Origin: Comamonadaceae bacterium
GTDB taxonomy: Bacteria > Pseudomonadota > Gammaproteobacteria > Burkholderiales > Burkholderiaceae_C
Reading direction: 5' to 3'
NCBI GenBank assembly: GCA_947374705.1
Contig: CANCDA010000025.1
Span: 1 to 18,544, forward strand
Length of the DNA stretch: 18,544 bases
The notes under the pieces: generated by a model
Database searches by the model: none
The model's input: the letters and a program-made list of their open reading frames with translations, nothing else
Told to the model about the DNA's origin: nothing
Part shown: positions 7,221 through 14,903 of the stretch, piece by piece
How positions within the stretch are numbered: position 1 is the first letter of the stretch
Layout of the letters: each line of letters begins with the position of its first letter
Made by a program: the position numbers and the translations under genes

Positions 7221-9749
7221 TCACTGCGCTGCACGGCGCAAAGTCTCCACCACCGGGCGCTGCAACACCGCGCGCAGCCCCCACCAACCTGCAGCCAGCG
7301 CCAGCACGGCCCCGGCCAGCGCGCCCGCCAGGGGCACCCACCACGTTACCGTCCACTCAAAGTTGAACACATAGTGCGCCAGCGCCCAGCCCACCGCCGC
7401 CGCTGCGAGCGAGGCCAAAAAGCCCGCCAGCAGCCCGACCCCGGCGAGCTCGGCACGCTGCACCTGGCGCAGCAGGCGCGCGCTAGCCCCCACGGCGCGC
7501 ATGATGGCGAACTCTCGGGCGCGCTCCTCGCTGGTCGCGCTCACGGCGGCAAACAGCACGACCAGGCCCGAGGCGAGTGTGAACACAAAAAGAAACTCCA
7601 CCACCCGAATCACCTGATCGAGCATGCGCTGCACCTGCGCCAGCGTGCGTGCCAGGTCCACCTGCGTGATGTTGGGGAAGCGCCGCACCAAATCATTGTC
7701 AAACCCCGGCGTGGCGGGTGCCTTAAAGGCACTGAGGAAGGTGCTGGGCACATCCGGCATTTGGCTCACCGGGTAAATCACGAAAAAGTTGGCGCGCATG
7801 GAACCCCAGTCCACCTTGCGCAGCGAGGTGATGGTGGACTCGCTCGCCACCCCGGCCACCTCAAAACGCAGGCGGTCACCGAGTTTGAGGTTCAGGGTTT
7901 TTGCAATGCCTTCTTCCACGCTGATCGCGTCTCGTTCCTCGTCTTTCCAGCGCCCGGCCACGATGGCGTTGTGCGCGGGTGGCGTGGCGCTGTGCGAAAG
8001 ATTGAACTCGCGGTCCACCAGACGCTGGGCGCGCTCGTCCGCGTAATCTTTGGGGCCCACCGCCTTGCCATTGACCGCCACCAAGCGGCCACGGATCATG
8101 GGATACCAGTCGTAGCGCTGAACACCGCCCTCGCGCAGCGCCTGCTGAAATGCAGCCCCCTGCTCCGGCATGACGTTGATAACAAAACGGTTGGGCGCAT
8201 CGGCCGGCGTGGCCTGACGCCAACTGCTGATGAGGTCGGTGCGCAACAAGACCAGCAACACCAAGGCCAGCAGGCCCACCGCCAAGCTGCTGACCTGCAC
8301 CACGGCATAGACCGGACGGGCCGAAATCTGCCGTGTCGCCAGCACCAGCCAACGCGGCGCCGTGGCTTCGTTAACAAGTCGCCGCAAGCCCTTGACGGCC
8401 AGCCAACTGAGTGACGCAAACACAGCCACCGCCCCCGCAAAGCCGCCCACCGCAATCAGGCCGAGCTTGAGGTCGCTGCTGGCCACCAGCAACAGGGCGG
8501 CAAAACCCGCCACGCCCAGGGCCAGAACCCCCAACGAGAGCGGTTTGAGCCCGCCCACATCACGCCGAATCACCCGCAGCGGCGGTACCTGCGCCAGTTG
8601 CAACACCGGCGGCAAGCCAAAGGCCAGCAATAGGGTCAAGCCCATGCCAAAGCCCAGCAGCACCGGCCACAAGCTGGCCGCTGGCAGCGCCGTTTCCACC
8701 AGACCCGACAGCAGCACGACAAAGCCCAGGTGCACCGCATAACCCGCCAGCACGCCCACCGCGCTGGCGGCCAAGCCAATCAATAAAAACTCAAAGCCAT
8801 AGCTGCGCGCGATGGTGGACTGGCTCAAGCCCAACACCCGCAGCATGGCGCAGTCGTCCAGATGGTTCAGCGCAAAACCACGCGCCGCCAGCCCCACGGC
8901 CACCGCGCTCAACAGGGCTGATAGCAGTGCCACGAGATTGAGAAATTTTTCAGCCCGCTCCAGCGTCTGGGCCATCTCGGGGCGGCCACTCTCTAGCGAC
9001 TCCAGGCGCAGGCCTCGGAGTTGCTTTTGCTCAATGTCTTGCGTCGCTCCTTGGGTGAACGCGGCCACCGCCTTGTCGCCCCCCGCCACCGCCAGACGAT
9101 AGGTCAAACGGCTGGCAGGCTGGATCAAGCGCGTGGCGGCCAAGTCCGCGTCATTGAGCATGACGCGCGGTGAGAAGTTGATGAAGCCCGTGCCCCGGTC
9201 AGGCTCGATCACGATCACGCGGGCAATGCGCAGCTGAGCATCGCCCAGCAACACGTCGTCGCCCATCTGCAAACCCAGCGCCTCTAGCAGCGGTGCATCG
9301 ACCCAGACCTCACCCCGGGCCGGAATGTCACGCGTGCTCGCCTCAGGTGCGCCCGGTGCCGTGCTGAGCGTGAGCGCGCCGCGCAAGGGGTAGCCCGACT
9401 GCACCGCCTTCAAAGCCACCAGTTTGCTCGCCCCGCCCTTGTCATCTGGCGCGCGCGCCATGGTGGGAAAGCTGACCGAACTCGCAACATTCAGCCCCAG
9501 CCCTTTGGCACGCTGGGTGAAATCAGCCGGGGGCACGTTGTCGCTGACGATGACGGCGTCCCCACCCAAGAGTTGCCGCGCATCGCGTTGCAAACCGCCT
9601 TTGATGCGATCTGCGAAGAAGCCCACCGAGGTGAGTGCGGCCACGGCCAGGGCGACTGAGAGCAACAGCACGCGCAGCTCGCCCGAGCGCAGGTCACGCC
9701 AGAGGGTTTGCCAGCCGAGTTGCCAGAAGGGCAGCGTCTTGTCAGCCAT
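7221..9749 (-). CDS. FtsX/YbbP-type ABC transporter permease
   Basis: An 842-residue inner-membrane permease of the MacB/FtsX superfamily, YbbP-like (COG3127). An N-terminal membrane segment (about 25-45, LRVLLLSVALAVAALTSVGFF) precedes a large periplasmic domain. A first cluster of membrane helices lies at about 270-440, a second periplasmic domain at about 500-690, and the terminal FtsX core at about 715-835 (FLFVFTLASGLVVLFAAVSA, REFAIMRAVGAS). Such permeases need a LolD/YbbA-like ATPase, usually encoded next door; none is in the window, and the upstream gene is a TA antitoxin whose 3' end overlaps this start by 8 nt. Substrate is unknown; lipid or lipoprotein handling or envelope maintenance are family-level possibilities. 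The haemoglobin gene follows 8 nt downstream. Confidence 0.93.
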   Translation of the reverse strand: MADKTLPFWQLGWQTLWRDLRSGELRVLLLSVALAVAALTSVGFFADRIKGGLQRDARQLLGGDAVIVSDNVPPADFTQRAKGLGLNVASSVSFPTMARAPDDKGGASKLVALKAVQSGYPLRGALTLSTAPGAPEASTRDIPARGEVWVDAPLLEALGLQMGDDVLLGDAQLRIARVIVIEPDRGTGFINFSPRVMLNDADLAATRLIQPASRLTYRLAVAGGDKAVAAFTQGATQDIEQKQLRGLRLESLESGRPEMAQTLERAEKFLNLVALLSALLSAVAVGLAARGFALNHLDDCAMLRVLGLSQSTIARSYGFEFLLIGLAASAVGVLAGYAVHLGFVVLLSGLVETALPAASLWPVLLGFGMGLTLLLAFGLPPVLQLAQVPPLRVIRRDVGGLKPLSLGVLALGVAGFAALLLVASSDLKLGLIAVGGFAGAVAVFASLSWLAVKGLRRLVNEATAPRWLVLATRQISARPVYAVVQVSSLAVGLLALVLLVLLRTDLISSWRQATPADAPNRFVINVMPEQGAAFQQALREGGVQRYDWYPMIRGRLVAVNGKAVGPKDYADERAQRLVDREFNLSHSATPPAHNAIVAGRWKDEERDAISVEEGIAKTLNLKLGDRLRFEVAGVASESTITSLRKVDWGSMRANFFVIYPVSQMPDVPSTFLSAFKAPATPGFDNDLVRRFPNITQVDLARTLAQVQRMLDQVIRVVEFLFVFTLASGLVVLFAAVSATSEERAREFAIMRAVGASARLLRQVQRAELAGVGLLAGFLASLAAAAVGWALAHYVFNFEWTVTWWVPLAGALAGAVLALAAGWWGLRAVLQRPVVETLRRAAQ

Positions 9750-10014
9750 GCTCTACCAGCCGACCTTCCACATACTTATGCAGAAGACTGGCGATCAGCG
9801 TTTGATAAGGAAGGCCTTCACTCAAGGCGCGCTTTTGAATCGAGCGCAGGTCTTTGGATGAAATACGGATATTGATCCGGCTGTCCTTTTGAAAGGTAGC
9901 CGCCGCATAGTCCTTGTGTTTCTTCAATTCGGATTTCAAGTTGGGCACGGACTTGAGCCTGCCCGACTCAAAAGCCTCAACAATTTCCAGTTCTTCAGCA
10001 TCAAGTTTCTTCAT
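9742..10014 (-). CDS. CopG-type antitoxin of a BrnT-like TA module
   Basis: A 90-residue antitoxin. The C-terminal half, SRINIRISSKDLRSIQKRALSEGLPYQTLIASLLHKY, is a ribbon-helix-helix of the 'CopG antitoxin of type II TA' family (PF12441 type); the acidic N-terminal part (LDAEELEIVEAFESG) is the usual toxin-facing segment. The ATG at 10014 was chosen because AGGTGG lies 5 nt upstream; an alternative GTG three codons earlier is less likely. Its start lies inside the toxin's last codons (14-nt overlap), so translation is coupled, and its own 3' end overlaps the ABC permease start by 8 nt. It should repress its own promoter together with the toxin. Base composition is lower in GC than the neighbouring genes, consistent with acquisition. 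Confidence 0.85.
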   Translation of the reverse strand: MKKLDAEELEIVEAFESGRLKSVPNLKSELKKHKDYAAATFQKDSRINIRISSKDLRSIQKRALSEGLPYQTLIASLLHKYVEGRLVEHG

Positions 10015-10288
10015 TGGGGCCACCTACATACTTTTTTGTAGCTTTGCGATTGGGGATGATGGTTTTCAGAAATATTTCTGTTTCAGTTTCTACGAACGGC
10101 ACCAGATACGCGTACCCCTCTATGACAACGATCGAGATTTTTTGATTGGGGTAGCGCTCTTGGTTGGGATGGTCAAAAACATCGACCTCTCCCCCCGTCT
10201 CTATGTGAAACACCACATCCTCAAATCCGACACCACGTTCTTTTTTGAGTTGTGCATTCTTCTCAGGGTTCCACGTGTAGTGCTTCAT
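10001..10288 (-). CDS. BrnT-family ribonuclease toxin
   Basis: A 95-residue protein with the BrnT layout: YTWNPEKNAQLKKERGVGFEDVVF at the start, a central beta-rich part (KISIVVIEGYAYLVPFV), and an end FLKTIIPNRKATKKY. BrnT toxins are RelE-like ribonucleases encoded ahead of their antitoxin, as here. The subfamily with this end pairs with CopG-type antitoxins, matching the downstream gene. The ATG at 10288 fits the family N-terminus; an in-frame ATG three codons upstream (10297) is also possible, and neither has a clear ribosome binding site. The ORF open further upstream runs into a repeat element and is not coding. Both genes appear intact. Confidence 0.83.
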   Translation of the reverse strand: MKHYTWNPEKNAQLKKERGVGFEDVVFHIETGGEVDVFDHPNQERYPNQKISIVVIEGYAYLVPFVETETEIFLKTIIPNRKATKKYVGGPNEET

Positions 10289-10391
10289 CAGTTGCATGAT
10301 AGCGCACGATGTGTGCCTTGTGTGACCAGGGGGAATGCCGGATTTCGCTTTGGCGGGCGGGCTTGTGTCGGGATGTGCGCCCGACAGCGCA

Positions 10392-10425
10392 GTAACTTTT
10401 TTTTGCTTCGCCAAAAGAAAGTTAC
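10392..10425. repeat. Long hairpin at the left end of the intergenic repeat
   Basis: The arms GTAACTTTTTTTTG and its partner ending AAAAGAAAGTTAC form about 14 base pairs with one G-U and a six-base CTTCGC loop. The same core recurs in the second hairpin at 10645-10678. It could also act as a transcription barrier. Confidence 0.65.
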
Positions 10426-10644
10426 CAAAGTTCACGAAGTGGGAGTTTGCTCACTTCGCGCATCGAAGTTATGCAAACGCCAAAAGGCGAGCCGGATTCG
10501 TCGTCCCTTCGCTACGCTACAGGCACGCTGCGTTGCTCAGCTTGGGCGGGGTGGCGCGCGAACTCGCTGCGCTCAAACATGCGCGCCCCCTGATCCGCGC
10601 AAGGCAGCGCGAAGCGGCCCTGTCTTCGGCTCGCCTTCTCTTTG

Positions 10645-10678
10645 CCTACTTTCTCTTGGCTCGCCGAGAGAAAGTAGG
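10645..10678. repeat. Long hairpin at the right end of the intergenic repeat
   Basis: The arms CCTACTTTCTCTTGG and CCGAGAGAAAGTAGG pair over 15 positions with one G-T, leaving the four-base loop CTCG. It resembles the left-end hairpin in its core, ACTTTCT/AGAAAGT, which suggests both belong to one repeat element. Confidence 0.7.
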
Positions 10679-10780
10679 TCGCCTGCCGGGGCGAATCCCG
10701 GCTTCTTTGAACGCAAACCGTCTGCAAAATCGAGCACTCAACCCATTGCGCAGTCGGGCGCAAAACCCCGACACCACAAG

Positions 10781-11887
10781 TCACACCACAACCGGTTCCG
10801 CCTCCAACAAAATCCCAAACCGCTCATACACACTGGTCTGTATCGCCTTGGCCAAGGTCATCACCTCGCCTCCGGTAGCCCCATCAGCGCCAGAAGAAGA
10901 AACACCCCGGTTCACCAGCACCAGCGCCTGCTTCTCGTACACCCCCGCCTGCCCGACCGACTTACCCTTCCAGCCGCAGGCGTCGATCAGCCAACCGGCT
11001 GCCAGCTTCACGCGGCCATCGGCCAGTTGGTAATGCACGATCTTGGGGTCGCGCGCGATGATGTCGGCGCATTGCTCAGGGGTGACGGTAGGGTTTTTGA
11101 AGAAGCTGCCGGCATTGCCGATGACGGCGGGGTCGGGCAGCTTGGCGCGGCGGATTTCGCAGATCCAGTCAAACATCTGCTGTGCGGTGGGGTGCGTCAC
11201 CCCGGCTTGGGCTTGTTTTTTTTCGATGTCCAGGTAGCCAAGCACCGGCTTCCAAGGCTTGGGCAGGCGAAAACGCACGCTCGTGATCAGGGCGCGCCCA
11301 GCCAGACCAAAGCCGACAGGGCGCAACACTTCGCCCCCCGCAGGCCGACCCGAGGCCACATCAGCAGGCGCTGCGGCGTGTTTGAACACCGAGTCGCGGT
11401 AGTCAAACGCACATTGCGCGGCATTGAGCGTGAAGGTCTGCCCGGTCTGCAAATCCACAGCATCCAGCGACTCAAAGCGGTCTTGCAGCTCCACACCATA
11501 GGCACCGATGTTTTGCACCGGTGCCGCGCCCACCGTGCCGGGAATGAGGACCAGGTTTTCCAGCCCCGGCAGGCCCTGCGCCAGCGTCCAGGCGACAAAG
11601 TCGTGCCAGTTTTCGCCCGCACCGGCCTCTACCACCCAGGCGCGCGGGGTGTCTTCCAGCACGCGCAGGCCCTTGATCTCGACCTTGAGCACAACGGCTT
11701 TGACGTCCCCGGTGAGCACGATGTTGCTGCCCCCGCCCAGGATGAATTTGGGGGCGGCTTGGAGCACCGGGTCGGCAAGCACCTGCACCACATCCGCCGC
11801 GCTGGTGATGCGCACCAGGGTGTGCGCCTTGGCCACGATGTGAAAGGTGTTGAAGGGCTGGAGGGGGACGTTTTTCTCGACTAACAT
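10781..11887 (-). CDS. murB: MurB, UDP-N-acetylenolpyruvoylglucosamine reductase
   Basis: FAD-dependent cytoplasmic reductase that makes UDP-N-acetylmuramate, the second committed step of peptidoglycan precursor synthesis. The 368 residues show the FAD-binding part (KFILGGGSNIVL at about 47-58, LIPGTVGAAPVQNIGAYGVE at about 114-133) and FDYRDSVFK with the catalytic region R164. Catalytic S261 is in IGNAGSFFKNP, and the end EAEPVV supplies the late glutamate. This is the type I form. It is longer than the E. coli enzyme (about 340), largely because of an Ala/Gly/Pro-rich stretch at about 171-192, after SVFKH, possibly a lineage-specific loop. It is transcribed divergently from yajQ, with 39 bp between start codons, so the promoters must be compact or overlap. 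Confidence 0.96.
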   Translation of the reverse strand: MLVEKNVPLQPFNTFHIVAKAHTLVRITSAADVVQVLADPVLQAAPKFILGGGSNIVLTGDVKAVVLKVEIKGLRVLEDTPRAWVVEAGAGENWHDFVAWTLAQGLPGLENLVLIPGTVGAAPVQNIGAYGVELQDRFESLDAVDLQTGQTFTLNAAQCAFDYRDSVFKHAAAPADVASGRPAGGEVLRPVGFGLAGRALITSVRFRLPKPWKPVLGYLDIEKKQAQAGVTHPTAQQMFDWICEIRRAKLPDPAVIGNAGSFFKNPTVTPEQCADIIARDPKIVHYQLADGRVKLAAGWLIDACGWKGKSVGQAGVYEKQALVLVNRGVSSSGADGATGGEVMTLAKAIQTSVYERFGILLEAEPVVV

Positions 11888-11926
11888 TGCCCGATTCTCT
11901 CACCTGAACTTTTTTGGAAATTTGCC

Positions 11927-12412
11927 ATGCCCTCGTTCGACACCGTTTGCGAAGCCGACCTGCCCAAGGTCAAAAATGCGGTCAGCAACACCGCCAAAGA
12001 AATCGCCACGCGCTTTGACTTCAAAGGCACGGCAGCGGCCATTGAGATCAAAGAAAAAGAAATCACCCTGATCGGCGACGCCGAGTTCCAGCTTGCCCAG
12101 GTGGAAGACATCTTGCGCAACAAACTGACAAAACAAGAAGTGGACGTGCGCTTTCTGGACAAGGGCGATGTACAGAAGATCGGTGGCGACAAGGTCAAGC
12201 AGGTCATCAAGGTGCGCAATGGCATCGAGACCGAGCTGTCCAAAAAAATCCAGCGTCTCATCAAAGACAGCAAGCTCAAGGTGCAGGCATCGATTCAGGG
12301 TGACGCGGTGCGAGTGAACGGTGCCAAGCGCGATGACTTGCAAGCCGCCATGGCGCTGGTGCGCAAGGACATCACCGATGTGCCTTTGAGCTTCAACAAC
12401 TTTCGCGATTGA
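11927..12412 (+). CDS. yajQ: YajQ-family nucleotide-binding protein
   Basis: A 161-residue cytoplasmic protein of the YajQ family (formerly UPF0234), built of two ferredoxin-like folds. It opens MPSFDTVCEADLPKVKNAV, then KEIATRFDFKGTAAAIEIKEKEITL, and ends SFNNFRD, all highly typical. Family members bind nucleotides; in Xanthomonas and Pseudomonas homologues bind cyclic di-GMP and alter transcription of virulence genes, but that role should not be assumed here. Length is exactly that of the family. Its stop codon overlaps the following ATG by one base (TGATG), so it is translationally coupled to the retropepsin gene. Confidence 0.95.
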   Translation: MPSFDTVCEADLPKVKNAVSNTAKEIATRFDFKGTAAAIEIKEKEITLIGDAEFQLAQVEDILRNKLTKQEVDVRFLDKGDVQKIGGDKVKQVIKVRNGIETELSKKIQRLIKDSKLKVQASIQGDAVRVNGAKRDDLQAAMALVRKDITDVPLSFNNFRD

Positions 12413-13065
12413 TGAAACACATCGCCGCGCTGCTCCTGGTCTGTGGCTTGGTCACGCTGGGCTGTAGTGCGGCCAACGCCCAGACCGTAGCTTTGGCGGG
12501 CGTGCTGGGCAATAGCGCCCTGCTGGTGATTGATGGCGGCACGCCCAAGAGCGTGAACGTCAGAGACATCTACCTCGGGGTGAAGCTCATCTCCCTTCAT
12601 GACAATGTGGCCGTGGTGGAAGTCGCGGGCGTTCAGCGCACCTTGCGCATAGGCGAGTCCCCTGTGAGCATCAAAGGCCGACCAGGGGCCACCGATGGCG
12701 GCGTGGTCGTGCTGCACGCGGGTAGCCACGGCCACTTTGTGAGTGCCGGGCAGATCAACGGCCAAGCGGTTCAGTTCATGGTGGATACCGGAGCCTCGCT
12801 GGTCTCTTTAAGCGTGGCTGAGGCCGAACGCATCGGGCTCAACTACAAGGCCGGGCAGGTGGTGCGCATGAACACGGCCAACGGCGTATCCCAGGGCTGG
12901 CTGACCAAGCTCAGCTCGGTGCGCCTGGGCAGCGTGAATGTGTACGAAGTGGACGCCGTGGTGTCCTCCGGCGGCATGCCTTATGTGCTGCTGGGTAACA
13001 GCTTTTTGGCGCGTTTCCAGATGGTGCGCACCAATGAGCAGATGGTGTTGGAGAAGCGCTACTGA
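12412..13065 (+). CDS. Retropepsin-like aspartic protease (TIGR02281 type), exported
   Basis: A 217-residue protein with a single aspartic-protease unit. FMVDTGASLVSLS carries the catalytic D125-T126-G127, the LLGNSFLARF segment near residue 200 is the second family landmark, and such single-unit proteins act as dimers. The N-terminus (about 1-24, AALLLVCGLVTLGC, then ANA) is a Sec signal peptide with probable cleavage before QTV; a lipoprotein is less likely because the lipobox is poor. It is therefore expected in the periplasm. Residues 25-95 form a beta-rich domain of unknown role. The ATG at 12412 overlaps the yajQ stop; a TTG at 12409 is an alternative. Its substrate is unknown. Confidence 0.9.
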   Translation: MKHIAALLLVCGLVTLGCSAANAQTVALAGVLGNSALLVIDGGTPKSVNVRDIYLGVKLISLHDNVAVVEVAGVQRTLRIGESPVSIKGRPGATDGGVVVLHAGSHGHFVSAGQINGQAVQFMVDTGASLVSLSVAEAERIGLNYKAGQVVRMNTANGVSQGWLTKLSSVRLGSVNVYEVDAVVSSGGMPYVLLGNSFLARFQMVRTNEQMVLEKRY

Positions 13066-13092
13066 AGAAGCGCGCGACTCGACGCATCAAAC

Positions 13093-13722
13093 TCAACTTT
13101 TCTTCGCCCCCAACTTCGCCTCTTTACCCGCCAGCAGGCGGTCAATGTTGAGGCTATGCCGCCACACCAGCAGCACGCCCATCACCGCCACCACCAACAG
13201 GCTGGCGCGGCTCGCTTGCCAAGCCACGCCGTCACCCAGCAGGTAGAACGCAGGCGCAAACACCGCCGCCACGATGGAGGCCAGCGACACATAGCGGAAG
13301 AAGAAGACGATGATGGCAAAGGTGAGCGCCGTGGCCAGCGCCAGCCAGGGGCTCAAGCCCAGCAACACCCCCAGCGCCGTGGCCACGCCCTTGCCACCCT
13401 GAAAGCGGAAGAACACGGGGTAGAGGTGGCCGATGAACGCCGCCAAGCCCACAGCGGCCAACGTGCCATCTCCCAAGCCATAAGGCGCGCCGTAGGCGGC
13501 GACCCAAGCCACCGGCAACCAGCCCTTGGCCGCGTCCAACACCAAGGTGACGATGGCCGCCGCTTTGGAGCCGGAGCGAAGCACATTGGTGGCACCTGGG
13601 TTTTTAGAGCCAAAGGTTCGCGGGTCATTCAAGCCCATGACGCGGCTGACGATGATGCCGAAGGACAGCGAGCCCAGCAGGTAGGCGGCGACTGTGGCGA
13701 GGAGGGAGTAGAAGTTTTGCAC
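13093..13722 (-). CDS. plsY: PlsY, acyl-phosphate:glycerol-3-phosphate acyltransferase
   Basis: Polytopic inner-membrane enzyme that acylates glycerol-3-phosphate with acyl phosphate, the first step of phospholipid synthesis in PlsX/PlsY systems. The 209 residues contain the three signature segments: AAYLLGSLSFGIIVSR near 12-27, the phosphate-binding GSKNPGATNVLRSG near 38-51, and FQGGKGVATALG near 108-119. Several hydrophobic helices separate them. The start is GTG at 13722 with AAGGAGA a few bases upstream, which supports it well. It converges with the retropepsin gene; only 27 bp separate their stops. No plsX is in the window. Confidence 0.95.
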   Translation of the reverse strand: MQNFYSLLATVAAYLLGSLSFGIIVSRVMGLNDPRTFGSKNPGATNVLRSGSKAAAIVTLVLDAAKGWLPVAWVAAYGAPYGLGDGTLAAVGLAAFIGHLYPVFFRFQGGKGVATALGVLLGLSPWLALATALTFAIIVFFFRYVSLASIVAAVFAPAFYLLGDGVAWQASRASLLVVAVMGVLLVWRHSLNIDRLLAGKEAKLGAKKS

Positions 13723-13763
13723 GTGCGTCTCCTTGTGTGAGCTTCGTTTTATTGCATCGGTTT

Positions 13764-14831
13764 TTATTGCGCCAAGTCCCGGTCTTCCCAGCGCAGCGCA
13801 TCAATCGCGGCCAGCAGCTCAGGCGACAGGGTGGTGCCCCAGGTGTCCAGGTCTTGGTCCAGCTGCGCGATCGAGGTCACGCCGATGATGGTGCTGGCGA
13901 CTTGCCACTTGGTGTAGCAAAAGGCCAGCGCCATTTGCGCCGGGGTGAGCCCGTTCGAGCGCGCCAGTGCGTTGTAGCGGCGGGCGCTGGCCAGGGCCTC
14001 AGGGCGGCCCCAGCGCTGCTTGCGCACGCTCTCGTACTTGGCAATGCGCCCCTCTTGCGGCGCGTCCGGCCCCATGGTGCCGTTGGCGTCGTACTTGCCG
14101 GTGAGCAAGCCGAAGCCGAGCGGCGAGTAACCCAGCAACGAGACGCCCAGGTGGTGCAGGGTTTCGTCCAACCCGTTTTCCACCGTGCGGTTCACTAGGC
14201 AGTAGGGGTTTTGCGTGGTGGCGATGCGCGGCAGGCCGTGCTGCTCGGCCAGGCGCACAAACTCGTGCACACCGTACGGGGTTTCGTTGGACAAGCCAAT
14301 GGCCCGCACCTTGCCGGCCTTCACCAGCCGCGCCATCGCCTCTAGCTGCACCTCGATAGAACTGAGCGCGGGGTTCACCTTGCTCGGGTCAAAGTACACC
14401 GCGCCGAAAGACGGCACGTGGCGCACCGGCCAGTGGATTTGGTAGAGATCGATGACATCGGTTTGCAGGCGTTTCAGGCTGTCATTGCACGCGACTTCGA
14501 TGTCCGCCGCCGTCAGGTCAATGCTGCCCTCACGCACCCAGGGCATACCGCGCGCGGGACCCGCCACCTTGGTGGCGAGCACTATTTTCTGGCGTGCACC
14601 GGGCGTCTTGGCGAACCAGTTGCCAATGATTTTTTCAGTGTCGTTAAAAGTCGTTGCCAAGGTGGGCACGGGGTACACCTCGGCGGTGTCGATGAAGTTG
14701 ACACCGCGCGCCAGAGCGTGGCTCAGGATGGCGTGGGCGTCGGCCTCGGCGACTTGCTCGCCAAAGGTCATGGTGCCCAGGCAAATGGGGGTGACGTGCA
14801 GATCGCTCTGACCGAGTTGGATGGTTTTCAT
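13764..14831 (-). CDS. tas: Tas-family NADP(H)-dependent aldo/keto reductase
   Basis: A 355-residue TIM-barrel oxidoreductase that reduces aldehydes and ketones with NADPH. The catalytic tetrad is visible: D48 and Y53 in FIDTAEVYPV, K88 in ATKVAGP, and H133 in YQIHWPV. The Tas subgroup is indicated by the LGTMTFGEQ opening, TAEVYPVPT, LQTD-x-IDLYQIHWP, and YSPLGFGLLTGKY. The ATG at 14831 (MKTIQLGQSDL) matches family starts; 12 more codons are open upstream but fall in a repeated extragenic sequence. The physiological substrate is unknown. It lies 41 bp from plsY and 72 bp downstream of the acyl-CoA synthetase, all minus strand. Confidence 0.93.
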   Translation of the reverse strand: MKTIQLGQSDLHVTPICLGTMTFGEQVAEADAHAILSHALARGVNFIDTAEVYPVPTLATTFNDTEKIIGNWFAKTPGARQKIVLATKVAGPARGMPWVREGSIDLTAADIEVACNDSLKRLQTDVIDLYQIHWPVRHVPSFGAVYFDPSKVNPALSSIEVQLEAMARLVKAGKVRAIGLSNETPYGVHEFVRLAEQHGLPRIATTQNPYCLVNRTVENGLDETLHHLGVSLLGYSPLGFGLLTGKYDANGTMGPDAPQEGRIAKYESVRKQRWGRPEALASARRYNALARSNGLTPAQMALAFCYTKWQVASTIIGVTSIAQLDQDLDTWGTTLSPELLAAIDALRWEDRDLAQ

Positions 14832-14856
14832 GATGAGTTGGGTCAATGGTTTGGAA

Positions 14857-14884
14857 GGCTTCGACAAGCTCAGCCCGAACGGGG
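14857..14884. repeat. REP-like extragenic repeat between two genes
   Basis: The sequence GGCTTCGACAAGCTCAGCCC continuing into GAACGGGG is a short repeat found scattered in intergenic regions of many beta- and gammaproteobacteria. It contains small internal palindromes (GGCT...AGCC). It sits between the acyl-CoA synthetase stop and the aldo/keto reductase start. Recognised from its known form; genomic copy number was not checked. Confidence 0.6.
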
Positions 14885-14903
14885 GTTTCTGGCGAGCGGG
14901 GAC

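Larger units (their letters stand above)
10298..10780. repeat. Non-coding gap holding an interspersed repeat bounded by two hairpins
   Basis: No gene is credible in this 483-bp gap. From about 10385 to 10690 it resembles an extragenic repeat family common in Burkholderiales and often mis-annotated as short hypothetical proteins, with translations of the type RQKKVTK. Its ends are two long stem-loops containing related cores (AAAGAAAGTTAC and AGAGAAAGTAGG), and the middle is GC-rich and resembles several smaller palindromic pieces. The first part (10298-10384) presumably holds the BrnT/CopG promoter. The family identification is from memory of its characteristic sequence, not a search. Confidence 0.6.

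Noticed and set aside
9914..11884. Plus-strand open frame of 656 codons across the TA pair, repeat and murB
   Set aside because: It runs antisense to two TA genes and all of murB and its translation has no recognisable domains; a high-GC shadow frame.
14832..14867. 12-codon upstream extension of the aldo/keto reductase
   Set aside because: It is made of an extragenic repeat and Tas-family proteins start at the internal ATG.
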